Notes: generated from the letters alone by a model not told the origin. Positions 1-6,476 are shown, numbered from the stretch's first letter. The stretch: 14,895 nt of DNA from Paratractidigestivibacter sp963640745 (GCA_963640745.1 CAVIBB010000040.1:1-14895), one strand, 5' to 3'. Numbers and translations are program-made.

Positions 1-830
1 CCTCCGAGGTGGCCGACGTCCACGCCTTCGACTGCCCCGTCACGGGCGGCCAGTCCGGCGCCGAGGCCGGCACCCTCACGCTGATCATGGGCGCGAGCGA
101 GGCCACCGTGGCCCCGGTGCTGCCCATCCTGCAGACCTTCGGCAAGAAGTTCTTCTACTTCGACCAGCCCGGCGCGGGCCAGACGGCCAAGCTCTGCAAC
201 CAGGTCAGCCTGGCCTCCTGCATGGTCGGCTATGCCGACGCGCTCGCGCTCGCCGAGCAGGGCCACCTCGACGCCGAGAAGGTCCTCGACCTTCTCGCCA
301 GCGGCACGGGCGGCTCCGGCGCGGCGTCCACCTTGGCGCCCAAGTCGCTCGCCGGCGACTACAAGCCCGGCTTCATGGCCGAGCACCTGCGCAAGGACAT
401 CGCGCTCGCGGTGACGACCGCGCAGGACGCCGAGCTCGCGCTGCCCGGCGCCGAGACCGCGTTCGCGCTCTTCGACACCCTTTGCCAGGTCGGCGGCAAG
501 CGCATGGGCACCCAGGCGCTCACCCTGCTCTACGCCGAGGAGGGCGACGCCGTGGCGGCTGGCCTTGACTGGTCGCTTCTTGACGCCGGCGAGGGCTGCG
601 GCTGCGGCGGCGAGGGCTGCGGCGGCGAGGGCTGCGACGGCGAGGGCGGCTGCGGTTGCGGCGGCCACGGCCACGAGGAAGGCCACGAGTGCTGCGGCGG
701 CCACGGCCACGACGACGGCCACGAGTGCTGCGGCGGCCACGGCCACGAGGAAGGCCACGAGTGCTGCGGCGGCCACGGCGAGGGGCACGCCCACGGCGAG
801 GGCCACTGCTGCTGCCACGGGGAGGCCTAG
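1..830 (+). CDS. Beta-hydroxyacid (3-hydroxyisobutyrate-type) dehydrogenase, 5' partial, with Cys/His-rich C-terminal tail
   Basis: The frame is open from the window edge (codons begin at base 3), so the N-terminal Rossmann part lies outside. The visible part begins with the substrate-binding motif CPVTGGQSGAEAGTLT and continues with GAGQTAKLCNQV, whose Lys matches the catalytic Lys of 3-hydroxyisobutyrate / tartronate-semialdehyde dehydrogenases. An all-helical C-terminal domain follows. Family members are NAD(P)-dependent oxidoreductases of small beta-hydroxy acids; the substrate cannot be read here. Family homology should end near base 587. From 588 the protein continues for 80 residues made almost only of Gly, Cys, His, Glu and Asp (15 Cys, 14 His), including three 12-residue repeats. 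This resembles metal-binding tails of nickel or zinc handling proteins and is not a normal part of the family. A GTG at base 9 is internal, not the start. The next gene starts 6 bases after the stop, so the two are probably co-transcribed. Confidence 0.88.
   Translation, partial: SEVADVHAFDCPVTGGQSGAEAGTLTLIMGASEATVAPVLPILQTFGKKFFYFDQPGAGQTAKLCNQVSLASCMVGYADALALAEQGHLDAEKVLDLLASGTGGSGAASTLAPKSLAGDYKPGFMAEHLRKDIALAVTTAQDAELALPGAETAFALFDTLCQVGGKRMGTQALTLLYAEEGDAVAAGLDWSLLDAGEGCGCGGEGCGGEGCDGEGGCGCGGHGHEEGHECCGGHGHDDGHECCGGHGHEEGHECCGGHGEGHAHGEGHCCCHGEA
660..767 (+). repeat. Three in-frame 36-bp tandem repeats coding a 12-residue Cys/His unit
   Basis: Three adjacent 36-base units (660-695, 696-731, 732-767) encode GGHGHEEGHECC, GGHGHDDGHECC and GGHGHEEGHECC. 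The first and third are nearly identical at the DNA level; the middle one differs mainly where EE becomes DD. A degenerate partial unit follows (GGHGEGHAHGEG). The tract just before, about 588-659, is a shorter GEGCGG-type repeat. The array lies inside the dehydrogenase tail and keeps the frame, so unit number could vary between strains by slippage. Confidence 0.9.
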
Positions 831-836
831 GGGCGC

Positions 837-1265
837 GTGGACACCGGCTTTGTCGGCGCGATCATCGCGCTTTTCCTCCTGCTCTTCGGCATCTACGCCG
901 GCGTCGGCGCGGGCGACATCCTCTCCAAGCGCTGCGTCACGCGCGGCGACTACTGGCGCTGGAACCTCATCGTCCTCGGCATCGGCGTCCTCGCCACGGC
1001 GCTTGTCCTTATGACGGGCCTGCTCATGCTCGTGATGCTCGTATTCGGCGCCATGGCCGGCGCCGTCGCGGGCCTCAAGATGGGCTTCGGCGAGTCCGTC
1101 GGTTTCTGGAACAAGGTTGACCGTAAGTTCCGAGTCAACCGCGACCAGGTACGCCGCGCCGAGAACCCCCAGAGGGCCGAGGAGGTTCGCCGCGCCCGCC
1201 GCGAGGGCCGCGAGCCTGAGCTCATGAGCGTCCAGGCGCCGCAGGAAACCGCCAAGAAGGATTAA
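837..1265 (+). CDS. Small membrane protein of unknown function
   Basis: A 142-residue protein starting with GTG, 6 bases after the preceding stop codon. A GGGGAG stretch near 819-824, inside the end of the upstream gene, can serve as a ribosome site. A hydrophobic helix spans about residues 6-26 and a longer hydrophobic stretch about 44-75, probably two passes. A basic, Arg-rich cytoplasmic-looking C-terminal tail follows (about 90-142, with RRARREGRE). I do not recognise a family. The tight spacing suggests co-expression, perhaps by translational coupling, with the dehydrogenase. An open frame on the opposite strand over this region has no ribosome site and is rejected. Confidence 0.75.
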   Translation: MDTGFVGAIIALFLLLFGIYAGVGAGDILSKRCVTRGDYWRWNLIVLGIGVLATALVLMTGLLMLVMLVFGAMAGAVAGLKMGFGESVGFWNKVDRKFRVNRDQVRRAENPQRAEEVRRARREGREPELMSVQAPQETAKKD

Positions 1266-1352
1266 CCCCGCCGGCGCCCGCCGCCGGCACGCGCATACGC
1301 GCATAGCACCACCAGCACGCTGTTCCACCGAGTTAGAAAGAGGTACCAATCA

Positions 1353-1919
1353 ATGGCAGACGATTCCGTCAAGACGGGCATTTCGGCCCTCATCACCGAG
1401 CTGCAGGGCTCGAGCCGCCGCCGCCGTCAGGAGGTCGCGCACCGGCTCTCCCTCGTGGCAAAGAGCGACCCCTCGCTTCTCGTCGACTACCTCGACGTGC
1501 TTGTCGCCACGCTTGAGCGCCCCGAGGCCCAGACCCGTTGGGAGATCCTCACGGCCCTGACCGAGTTCTGCGCGGACTATGCCGACAAGCTCGGCGGCGC
1601 CTTCGAGGGTGCCGAGGAGTCTCTCTTTGACGACGATTCGGCCACGGTGCGCCTCGCCGCGTTCGTCTTCCTGTGCCGCTACGGCGCCACGAGCGCCGAG
1701 CGCTCCGACGAGGCCTGGCCGCTGCTCGACGAGGCCATTCAGTGCTACCACGGCGACGCGGAGTATCGCGACATGCTCGCCGCGCTTATCGACCTCGCCC
1801 ACGGCGAGGCGTCCGACGCGACTAAGGCCGCGCTCTCCGAGCGCGTCGCCTTCGACGCGACGAGCGGCTCGGGCTACATCAAGACCTTCTCGGCGCAGAT
1901 CGTCGAGGCCTGCAAGTAG
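1353..1919 (+). CDS. HEAT-like helical-repeat protein, function unknown
   Basis: 188 residues. ATG at 1353 is preceded by GAAAGAGG at about 1336-1343, a fair ribosome site. The protein is almost entirely helical and acidic. It has pairs of amphipathic helices of HEAT/armadillo style, for example around residues 20-55 and 60-110, with the pattern RQEVAHRLSLVAK then DYLDVLVATLE. No signal peptide, membrane segment or catalytic motif is visible. Proteins of this shape are normally cytoplasmic scaffolds or binding partners; which partner cannot be told. The 87 bases upstream contain a GC-rich hairpin and an 8-base direct repeat, but no convincing promoter. The assignment as a real gene rests on codon bias, length and the ribosome site. 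Confidence 0.75.
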   Translation: MADDSVKTGISALITELQGSSRRRRQEVAHRLSLVAKSDPSLLVDYLDVLVATLERPEAQTRWEILTALTEFCADYADKLGGAFEGAEESLFDDDSATVRLAAFVFLCRYGATSAERSDEAWPLLDEAIQCYHGDAEYRDMLAALIDLAHGEASDATKAALSERVAFDATSGSGYIKTFSAQIVEACK

Positions 1920-1961
1920 GCCGGGTCTTAAGCAAACCTAAAGGGCTATGGTTGCGCGGCG

Positions 1962-1996
1962 GGCGGCGCGGCGGTCTTTGGGCCGGCCGCGCCGCC
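1962..1996 (+). other. Perfect 11-bp GC hairpin overlapping a promoter
   Basis: GGCGGCGCGGC (1962-1972) is perfectly complementary to GCCGCGCCGCC (1986-1996) across a 13-base loop. No U-tract follows, so it is a poor intrinsic terminator for the helical-repeat gene. It covers the -35 box and most of the spacer of the putative promoter at 1978-2007, so it may be a protein-binding dyad or an accident of GC-rich sequence. Confidence 0.55.
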
Positions 1997-2007
1997 TGCG
2001 GTAGAAT
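1978..2007 (+). promoter_or_regulatory. Putative sigma-70-type promoter of the chaperone-like gene
   Basis: A TTGGGC -35 box (1978-1983), an 18-base spacer and a TAGAAT -10 box (2002-2007), about 42 bases before the chaperone-like start codon. The -10 box is a good match to the consensus and the -35 box moderate. Confidence 0.5.
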
Positions 2008-2048
2008 GCAGAAGCTCAATGCGTACAAACCCGCGAACAGGGAGAAAC

Positions 2049-3089
2049 ATGTCTGATCTGAACGATTCCCTCGACGGCGAGAAGCCCGTCGACGACGAGG
2101 TCACCGTCAATCTCGACCCGACGACTGACGAGGCCGTTGCCGCCGAGCCCGCCGAGGAGCCCGCTGAGCCCGCCCACGCCGCCGAGCCCGATACCGACGC
2201 CCCCGCCGACCACACGGCCGCCGCGCCCGCGGTGCCCGCCGCCGACGAGAAGCCCCTTAGCAAGCAGTCGGTCAAGCTTCCCGTCTTTATCGCCGTCGCC
2301 GTCGCCTGCCTGGTGGTCGGCCTGGTTGTGGGCCACTTCGCCTTCGGCGCCAAGACCCTCTCGCTTTCCGGCAAGACGAGCCTGGCCTCCGACGACCTCG
2401 ACCTCGCCGTGGCCAGCTACACCTACAACGGCAGCACGTCCCAGATAACCGCCCGCGACGTCATCACCCAGAGCAGCACCCTCGAGGCCGCTGCCAGCGA
2501 CGACGGCACCTACAATGTGCCCACCGCGACCGACATTATCTCCTACGCGCGCACCAAGGTCGTCGCCGCGGCGGGCGAGGCCCAGGGCATCACCGTCTCC
2601 GACGACGAGGTCAACGAGTACGCCGAGGAGAAGTTCGGCTCGAGCGACTTCTCGACCATCGCGTCCACCTACAGCATCGACGAGGATGTGGCCAAGTCCA
2701 TGATCAAGGACTCCTGCCTCATGACCAAGATGCGTGAGCAGGCCGTGTCCACCGAGCTGCCCAGCCAGCCGACCGCGCCGACCGCGCCCTCCGACGACGC
2801 GACCGACACGCCGACCGCCGAGTACGCGAGCTACATCATCGCGCTCGCCGGCGACGAGTGGGATTCCGAGAACAACACCTGGGCGCGCACCGACGGCGAC
2901 TATTACGCCGCTCTGTCCACCTACGAGATCTCGAACGACTCCGCCACCTACGCCGCCGCTCAGGCCGCCTACTACGTGGCCTACAGCGCCTACAGCACCG
3001 CGTACTCCCAGACGAGCACCGAGTGGACCGAGTATTGCAACTCCATTCTCTCTAACGCCAGCATCACGCTGGCCGGCCTGAACGTCTAG
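2049..3089 (+). CDS. Membrane-anchored SurA/PrsA-N-like chaperone without parvulin domain
   Basis: 346 residues from the ATG at 2049, chosen because GGGAG (2040-2044) sits just upstream; an in-frame ATG at 2019 has no such site. Order of parts: an acidic Ala/Pro/Glu-rich cytoplasmic segment (1-72); one membrane helix (about 77-100, KLPVFIAVAVACLVVGLVVG); an extracytoplasmic helical domain (about 125-240) with the SurA_N-like pattern of a 'DVITQ' start, ITVSDDEVNEYAEEKFGSS and a later KSMIKDSCLMTKMREQAV; then a Pro/Thr linker and a Tyr/Ala/Ser-rich C-terminal region. SurA and PrsA proteins help secreted proteins fold, but the peptidyl-prolyl isomerase (parvulin) domain usual in that family is not visible. 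The role is therefore probably binding only. The assignment is by pattern and not certain. The next gene begins 9 bases after the stop. Confidence 0.8.
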   Translation: MSDLNDSLDGEKPVDDEVTVNLDPTTDEAVAAEPAEEPAEPAHAAEPDTDAPADHTAAAPAVPAADEKPLSKQSVKLPVFIAVAVACLVVGLVVGHFAFGAKTLSLSGKTSLASDDLDLAVASYTYNGSTSQITARDVITQSSTLEAAASDDGTYNVPTATDIISYARTKVVAAAGEAQGITVSDDEVNEYAEEKFGSSDFSTIASTYSIDEDVAKSMIKDSCLMTKMREQAVSTELPSQPTAPTAPSDDATDTPTAEYASYIIALAGDEWDSENNTWARTDGDYYAALSTYEISNDSATYAAAQAAYYVAYSAYSTAYSQTSTEWTEYCNSILSNASITLAGLNV

Positions 3090-3098
3090 CGCGTCTCG

Positions 3099-4289
3099 AT
3101 GAAGGTCGCCTTCAGCGCATGCCTGCTCGGCGAGGCCGTCCGCTACGACGGCGGCGCCAAGCCGTGCGCGGAGGTCATCGAGCTGGCGAGCAAGTGCGAA
3201 CCCTGCCCCGTGTGCCCCGAGAGGGCCGCGGGGCTTTCTGTGCCGCGGCCCGCCGCCGAGCAGGTGGGGGAGCGCGTGCTCCTGTCCAACGGCGTGGACG
3301 TGACCGAGGAGTTTCTGCGCGGCGCGGCCATTGAATGCGCCGCAGTTAAAGCCGCGAATGCGCCGCTCGCCGTGTTGAAGGCAAAAAGCCCGTCGTGCGG
3401 CGTCGGGCTGGTCTACGATGGAACCCACACTGGAACGCTTACCGCAGGCATGGGCATCTGCGCCCGCCTGCTCAAGGAGGAGGGGATCTGCGTGGTCACC
3501 GAAGACACCGTCAAGTCCTGCAAGCCGTCCGTCGAGCACCCCGTCGCCATCGTGCTGGGCACGGGCCTCGGGCACCTGAAGAGCCTCGTCAAGCCGGTTC
3601 GCCGCATCGATTACCACGACATCGAGGGCTTTCCGGCCGCGGCCACGCCCATCGAGGGCCACAGCTTCGAGGCCATCATCGGCACCGTGGACGAGGTGCC
3701 GGTGGTCGTCTACCCAGGCCGCGTCCATCTCTACCAGGGCTACACCGCCGCTGAGGTCACCGCGCTCGTGCGTCACGCGCACCGCCTCGGATGCCGCGAC
3801 ATCATCTTTGCGTGCGCCACGGGCTGCGTGCCCGGCAACGCCAACAAGGGCCTGGGCATCATCACCGACCAGATCAACCTGACCGGCCGCAACCCGCTCG
3901 CCGAGTGGTCCGAGATCCGCGACGTGGACACCCCGTTCGTCGACATGAACGACGCCTACTCGCCCTACCTGCGCACCATTGCGCGCGGCGTGGCGGACGA
4001 CCTGGGCATCTCCGTCGAGGAAGGCGTGTACGCGGGCGTGCTCGGGCCGTGCTTCGAGACCCCGGCCGAGACGAACATGCTGCGCCTTCTGGGCGTGTCC
4101 TATGCGGGCATGAGCACGGTGTGCGAGGTCATCATGGCCAAGGCACTTGGGATGAACGTGCTCGGGCTTACGCTGGCCACGAACGAGGCCGGCGCGGCCG
4201 ACGTCGACCACGCGAGCGTCGTCGCCGAGGCCGAGCAGCACGCCGAGGACTTCGAGCGCCTGGTGCGCGGGGTGCTTCACCTGCTCTAG
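3099..4289 (+). CDS. DUF523 (TudS-like desulfurase) - purine nucleoside phosphorylase fusion
   Basis: 396 residues in two full domains. Residues 1-140 are DUF523, the family of the thiouracil desulfurase TudS: SACLLG (C8), RYDGGAK, CPVCPE (C36/C39), LKAKSPSCG (C100) and YDGTHTGTL. C8, C39 and C100 are the likely three Cys ligands of a [4Fe-4S] cluster. Residues about 147-396 are a class I purine nucleoside phosphorylase: phosphate loop VLGTGLG, GH at 187-188, GRVHLYQGY (R208, H210, Y212), then GPCFETPAE, GMSTVCE and the base-binding Asn in ATNEAG, which fits 6-oxopurine nucleosides. The PNP reaction is nucleoside plus phosphate to base plus ribose-1-phosphate. The fusion suggests salvage of thiolated purines, which is inference. 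ATG at 3099 has no clear ribosome site, so translation is probably coupled to the gene ending at 3089. An antisense frame of 754 codons over this region is a GC shadow. Confidence 0.93.
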   Translation: MKVAFSACLLGEAVRYDGGAKPCAEVIELASKCEPCPVCPERAAGLSVPRPAAEQVGERVLLSNGVDVTEEFLRGAAIECAAVKAANAPLAVLKAKSPSCGVGLVYDGTHTGTLTAGMGICARLLKEEGICVVTEDTVKSCKPSVEHPVAIVLGTGLGHLKSLVKPVRRIDYHDIEGFPAAATPIEGHSFEAIIGTVDEVPVVVYPGRVHLYQGYTAAEVTALVRHAHRLGCRDIIFACATGCVPGNANKGLGIITDQINLTGRNPLAEWSEIRDVDTPFVDMNDAYSPYLRTIARGVADDLGISVEEGVYAGVLGPCFETPAETNMLRLLGVSYAGMSTVCEVIMAKALGMNVLGLTLATNEAGAADVDHASVVAEAEQHAEDFERLVRGVLHLL

Positions 4290-4313
4290 GAGCGGGGATA
4301 TCGGTTTTTAAGG

Positions 4314-4342
4314 ATGCCGGGGACTCGTTCCCCGGCATTTTT
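4314..4342 (+). terminator. Intrinsic terminator after the DUF523-PNP gene
   Basis: A perfect 10-bp stem (ATGCCGGGGA at 4314-4323 with TCCCCGGCAT at 4329-4338), a 5-base loop and a run of T (4338-4342). It lies 24 bases after the stop codon and closes the operon. Confidence 0.92.
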
Positions 4343-4383
4343 GCGCCTCGAGGGGTTCAAATGGGCGGCTTCGGACGCCATGC

Positions 4384-4502
4384 CCGAGATATCCCGTTTT
4401 AAAACTCAGATTGCCGAGTATCGACGTCCGCTCAACAGGCAAAACGTGCCCAAATCGACCCCGTCTACTCGGCAAATCCAATTTTAAAGTGGGATAAGTC
4501 GG
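4384..4502. repeat. Imperfect inverted-repeat element, possibly MITE- or REP-like
   Basis: Two arms face each other across a 45-base centre: 4390-4420 and 4466-4496 match at 24 of 31 positions when one is reverse-complemented. The inner ends are perfect (TTGCCGAGTA against TACTCGGCAA), and TTTTAAA and TATCCC blocks are shared. Four more bases pair outside (CCGA at 4384-4387, TCGG at 4499-4502). The 5-base direct repeat GCCAT occurs on both sides (4377-4381 and 4502-4506) and could be a target duplication, although five bases is weak evidence. No transposase is present. Whether the element recurs elsewhere in the genome cannot be seen from this window. Confidence 0.65.
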
Positions 4503-4573
4503 CCATAGCCATTTGCAGGCCCGCGCAGACACCTAAATTCAATGGCAAGCCTCGACGTTGTCAAATTCGGGGC

Positions 4574-4602
4574 TTGAAATGCGCCCTGCGTTCCCGTAAC
4601 AT
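4574..4602 (+). promoter_or_regulatory. Promoter of tRNA-Thr
   Basis: TTGAAA (4574-4579), a 17-base spacer and TAACAT (4597-4602), with the mature tRNA beginning 12 bases after the -10 box. Boxes, spacing and position are all as expected for a sigma-70-type stable-RNA promoter. Confidence 0.75.
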
Positions 4603-4614
4603 TTATTTCTGCAC

Positions 4615-4690
4615 GCCGGCATAGCTCAGTTGGTAGAGCACCGCTCTCGTAAAGCGGGGGTCATCGGTTCGAGTCCGATTGCCGGCTCCA
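4615..4690 (+). tRNA. tRNA-Thr (anticodon CGT)
   Basis: A 76-nt cloverleaf with encoded CCA. The acceptor stem GCCGGCA pairs perfectly with TGCCGGC. The D arm contains AGCTCAGTTGGTAGAGC. The anticodon stem-loop is CCGCT-CTCGTAA-AGCGG, giving anticodon CGT (reads ACG, Thr). The T arm contains GGTTCGAGTCC. It has its own promoter and terminator. Confidence 0.97.
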
Positions 4691-4700
4691 TCGCAAAGTA

Positions 4701-4740
4701 ACAGGTCAGGGGCCTAACGCCTCTGGCCTGTTTTCTGTTT
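4701..4740 (+). terminator. Intrinsic terminator of tRNA-Thr
   Basis: A 13-bp stem with two G-U pairs (4701-4713 with 4719-4731), a 5-base loop CTAAC and a T-rich tail TTTTCTGTTT. It starts 11 bases after the tRNA. Confidence 0.9.
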
Positions 4741-4940
4741 GGGCTCTTGAATTCAGCTTTACAACACGTTTTTACGTCTGGCTTCGCGGCCCTGCTATCG
4801 CTTCCGACTTTGAAGGCCTGAAATCGGCCTTCTCATGCAGGACGAGAACAAGACCGCCATTTTCATACGCCGCCCCGCAAAGGCCGCTGGGCTGGGTATC
4901 ACATAAAGGATGGGTAAACCGCTAAGGCAAAGGAGAGTCT
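4741..4940. other. Leader region of the flavodiiron gene
   Basis: 200 bases without a gene. A 7-bp perfect hairpin (GAAGGCC 4812-4818, GGCCTTC 4826-4832) has no T-run. TATCAC at 4897-4902 might be a -10 box, but no matching -35 box is seen, so no promoter is called. A strong ribosome site AAAGGAGAG at 4929-4937 fixes the start of the next gene at 4941. Confidence 0.5.
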
Positions 4941-6110
4941 ATGGGCACCTTCAAGGTATGCGACGACATCATCTACGTGGGCGTGAACGACCACGACATC
5001 GATCTGTTTGAGGGGCAGTACGACGTCACCGAGAACGGCATGGCGTACAACTCCTACGTCGTCCTCGGCGAGAAGGTCGCCGTCATGGACACCGTCGACG
5101 GCAGCTTCGGCGACGAGTGGCTGGCCAACGTCGACGAGGCCCTTGCCGGCCGTACCCCCGACTACCTGGTCGTTCACCACATGGAGCCCGACCACTCCGC
5201 GAACATCTCCCGCTTTATGGAGAAGTTCCCGGCCGCACAGGTCGTTGCTTCCGCGCCCGCGTTCAAGATGATGGTCGCGTACTTCGGAACCGACTTCGCC
5301 GACCGCAAGGTCGTTGCGAAGGAGGGCTTCAAGCTCGACCTGGGCGGCCACGAGCTCACCTTCATCGGCGCTCCGAGCGTCCACTGGCCCGAGGTGCTCT
5401 TCTCCTACGATTCCGCGTCCCGCGTTCTGTTCTCCGCCGACGCCTTCGGCAAGTTCGGTGCGCTCGACTACGACGATCCCGAGGGCTGGGCATGTGAGGC
5501 CCGCCGCTACTACTTCGGCATCGTCGGCAAGTTCGGCAAGAACGTCCAGAACGTGCTGAAGAAGGCCGCGGGGCTCGACATCGCCGTTATCTGCCCGCTG
5601 CACGGCCCGGTCCTCACGGAGAACCTCGGCTACTACCTGGACACGTATAACACGTGGTCTTCTTACCAGCCGGAGGACGCGGGCGTGACCATCGCGTACT
5701 GCTCGGTCTACGGCAACACGAAGCAGGCGGTCGAGGAGCTCGCGGCGGCGCTCGAGGAGCGCGGCCAGAAGGTGAGCGTGTTCGACCTCGCCCGCGACGA
5801 CATGGCCGAGGCCGTCGAGGACGCGTTCCGCTACGACCGCCTGGTGCTCGCGAGCCCGACGTACAACGGCGACGTCTTCCCGTTCATGTCGACCTTTATC
5901 CACACGCTGGCCGAGCACGCCTACCAGAACCGCAAGGTCGCGCTCGTCGAGGCGGGCAGCTGGGCGCCCGCGGCGGCCAAGGTCATGCGCGCTCGAGTGG
6001 GGGAGATGGCGGACATCGAGGTCGCCGAGAAAGTGGTCACGGTTCGCGGTGCCGTCGACGAGGCGTGCCGCGCACAGATCGCCGCGCTTGCGGACGAGCT
6101 TTCCGCGTAG
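4941..6110 (+). CDS. Flavodiiron protein (FprA / A-type flavoprotein)
   Basis: 389 residues, the usual length for a class A flavodiiron protein. The N-terminal metallo-beta-lactamase-like domain (1-245) has the diiron ligands H80, E82 and D84 in HHMEPDHS, then H148 (PSVHWPE), D167 (FSADAFG) and H221 (CPLHGP). The C-terminal flavodoxin domain (about 248-389) starts VTIAYCSVYGNTKQAV, the FMN phosphate loop, with SPTYNGDVFPF further on. These cytoplasmic enzymes reduce O2 to water and/or NO to N2O with electrons from rubredoxin or a similar donor, protecting anaerobes. No rubredoxin or flavin-reductase domain is fused and no partner gene is adjacent, so the donor is encoded elsewhere. ATG at 4941 follows AAAGGAGAG. 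It is probably transcribed alone, between two tRNA units. Only a weak 6-bp hairpin (6157-6176) lies downstream. Confidence 0.96.
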   Translation: MGTFKVCDDIIYVGVNDHDIDLFEGQYDVTENGMAYNSYVVLGEKVAVMDTVDGSFGDEWLANVDEALAGRTPDYLVVHHMEPDHSANISRFMEKFPAAQVVASAPAFKMMVAYFGTDFADRKVVAKEGFKLDLGGHELTFIGAPSVHWPEVLFSYDSASRVLFSADAFGKFGALDYDDPEGWACEARRYYFGIVGKFGKNVQNVLKKAAGLDIAVICPLHGPVLTENLGYYLDTYNTWSSYQPEDAGVTIAYCSVYGNTKQAVEELAAALEERGQKVSVFDLARDDMAEAVEDAFRYDRLVLASPTYNGDVFPFMSTFIHTLAEHAYQNRKVALVEAGSWAPAAAKVMRARVGEMADIEVAEKVVTVRGAVDEACRAQIAALADELSA

Positions 6111-6216
6111 GCTTTTCACGTGGGGAAGAGGCGCTGTTTTCCGGCCCGGCGTCGCCCGGCACTGCCCGCCGTGCCGCCTTCAAAAAACTCGCCCGAATTT
6201 TTTTGAAAAAAGTCCT

Positions 6217-6244
6217 TTGACGAACGCGAAGTCTTTGCTATAGT
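6217..6244 (+). promoter_or_regulatory. Promoter of tRNA-Phe
   Basis: TTGACG (6217-6222), a 16-base spacer and TATAGT (6239-6244), 17 bases before the tRNA. An A/T-rich stretch at about 6198-6211 lies just upstream, in the place of an UP element. Confidence 0.78.
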
Positions 6245-6261
6245 AATCCCCGCACACAAAC

Positions 6262-6337
6262 GGCTGGGTAGCTCAGTTGGTAGAGCAGGGGACTGAAAAT
6301 CCCCGTGTCAGGGGTTCGACTCCCTTCCCCGCCACCA
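6262..6337 (+). tRNA. tRNA-Phe (anticodon GAA)
   Basis: 76 nt with encoded CCA. The anticodon stem-loop GGGGA-CTGAAAA-TCCCC gives anticodon GAA (Phe). The D arm is AGCTCAGTTGGTAGAGC and the T arm is AGGGG-TTCGACT-CCCTT. The acceptor strands GGCTGGG and CCCCGCC leave a U-C mismatch at position 4-69; all other acceptor pairs are canonical. Confidence 0.95.
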
Positions 6338-6345
6338 GTAAATTC

Positions 6346-6381
6346 AGCAGGTAGAGAAGCAATTCTCTACCTGCTTCTTTG
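6346..6381 (+). terminator. Intrinsic terminator of tRNA-Phe
   Basis: A 13-bp perfect stem (6346-6358 with 6363-6375), a GCAA tetraloop and a T-rich tail TTCTTTG. It starts 8 bases after the tRNA. Confidence 0.9.
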
Positions 6382-6410
6382 TGTATCGAGGCCACTGCTC
6401 CGACATGAAC

Positions 6411-6450
6411 CAGGCCCGGCAACGCGGAAGGGAACGCGTTGCCGGGCCTG
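6411..6450 (-). terminator. Perfect 16-bp hairpin at the 3' end of the minus-strand cluster
   Basis: Arms 6411-6426 and 6435-6450 pair perfectly (CAGGCCCGGCAACGCG and its reverse complement) around an 8-base loop. It lies 27 bases after the stop codon of the zinc-ribbon gene on the minus strand. Neither strand has a clear U-tract, so it may end transcription imperfectly or mainly stabilise the 3' end of the mRNA. Confidence 0.6.
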
Positions 6451-6476
6451 CCGAGTCTGTTTGGTCGCTGTGTTGG

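Larger units (their letters stand above)
4343..4614. other. Intergenic region between the terminator and tRNA-Thr
   Basis: No gene is visible here. The sequence is richer in A and T than its surroundings. It holds the inverted-repeat element at 4384-4502 and the tRNA promoter at 4574-4602. An open frame on the minus strand (4308-4532) crosses both the terminator and the inverted repeat, lacks a ribosome site and is not accepted. Confidence 0.7.

Noticed and set aside
660..767. A CRISPR-like array from the 36-bp repeat spacing.
   Set aside because: The units are directly adjacent with no spacers and encode an in-frame peptide repeat.
2016..4280. A 754-codon open frame on the minus strand, the longest in the window.
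   Set aside because: It lies antisense to two well-supported genes (the chaperone-like protein and DUF523-PNP). Its composition (Gly, Val, His, Arg, Asp-rich) is that of a GC-rich codon shadow, and no domain is visible.
4308..4532. A 74-codon minus-strand open frame next to tRNA-Thr.
   Set aside because: It crosses the terminator and both arms of the inverted repeat and has no ribosome site. It may appear as a false hypothetical protein wherever the element occurs.
4899..6119. A 406-codon minus-strand open frame.
   Set aside because: It is a shadow of the flavodiiron gene, whose metal ligands and flavodoxin motif are unmistakable.
6157..6176. A terminator after the flavodiiron gene.
   Set aside because: Only a 6-bp hairpin followed by CCTTCAAAAAA; there is no U-tract on the plus strand.
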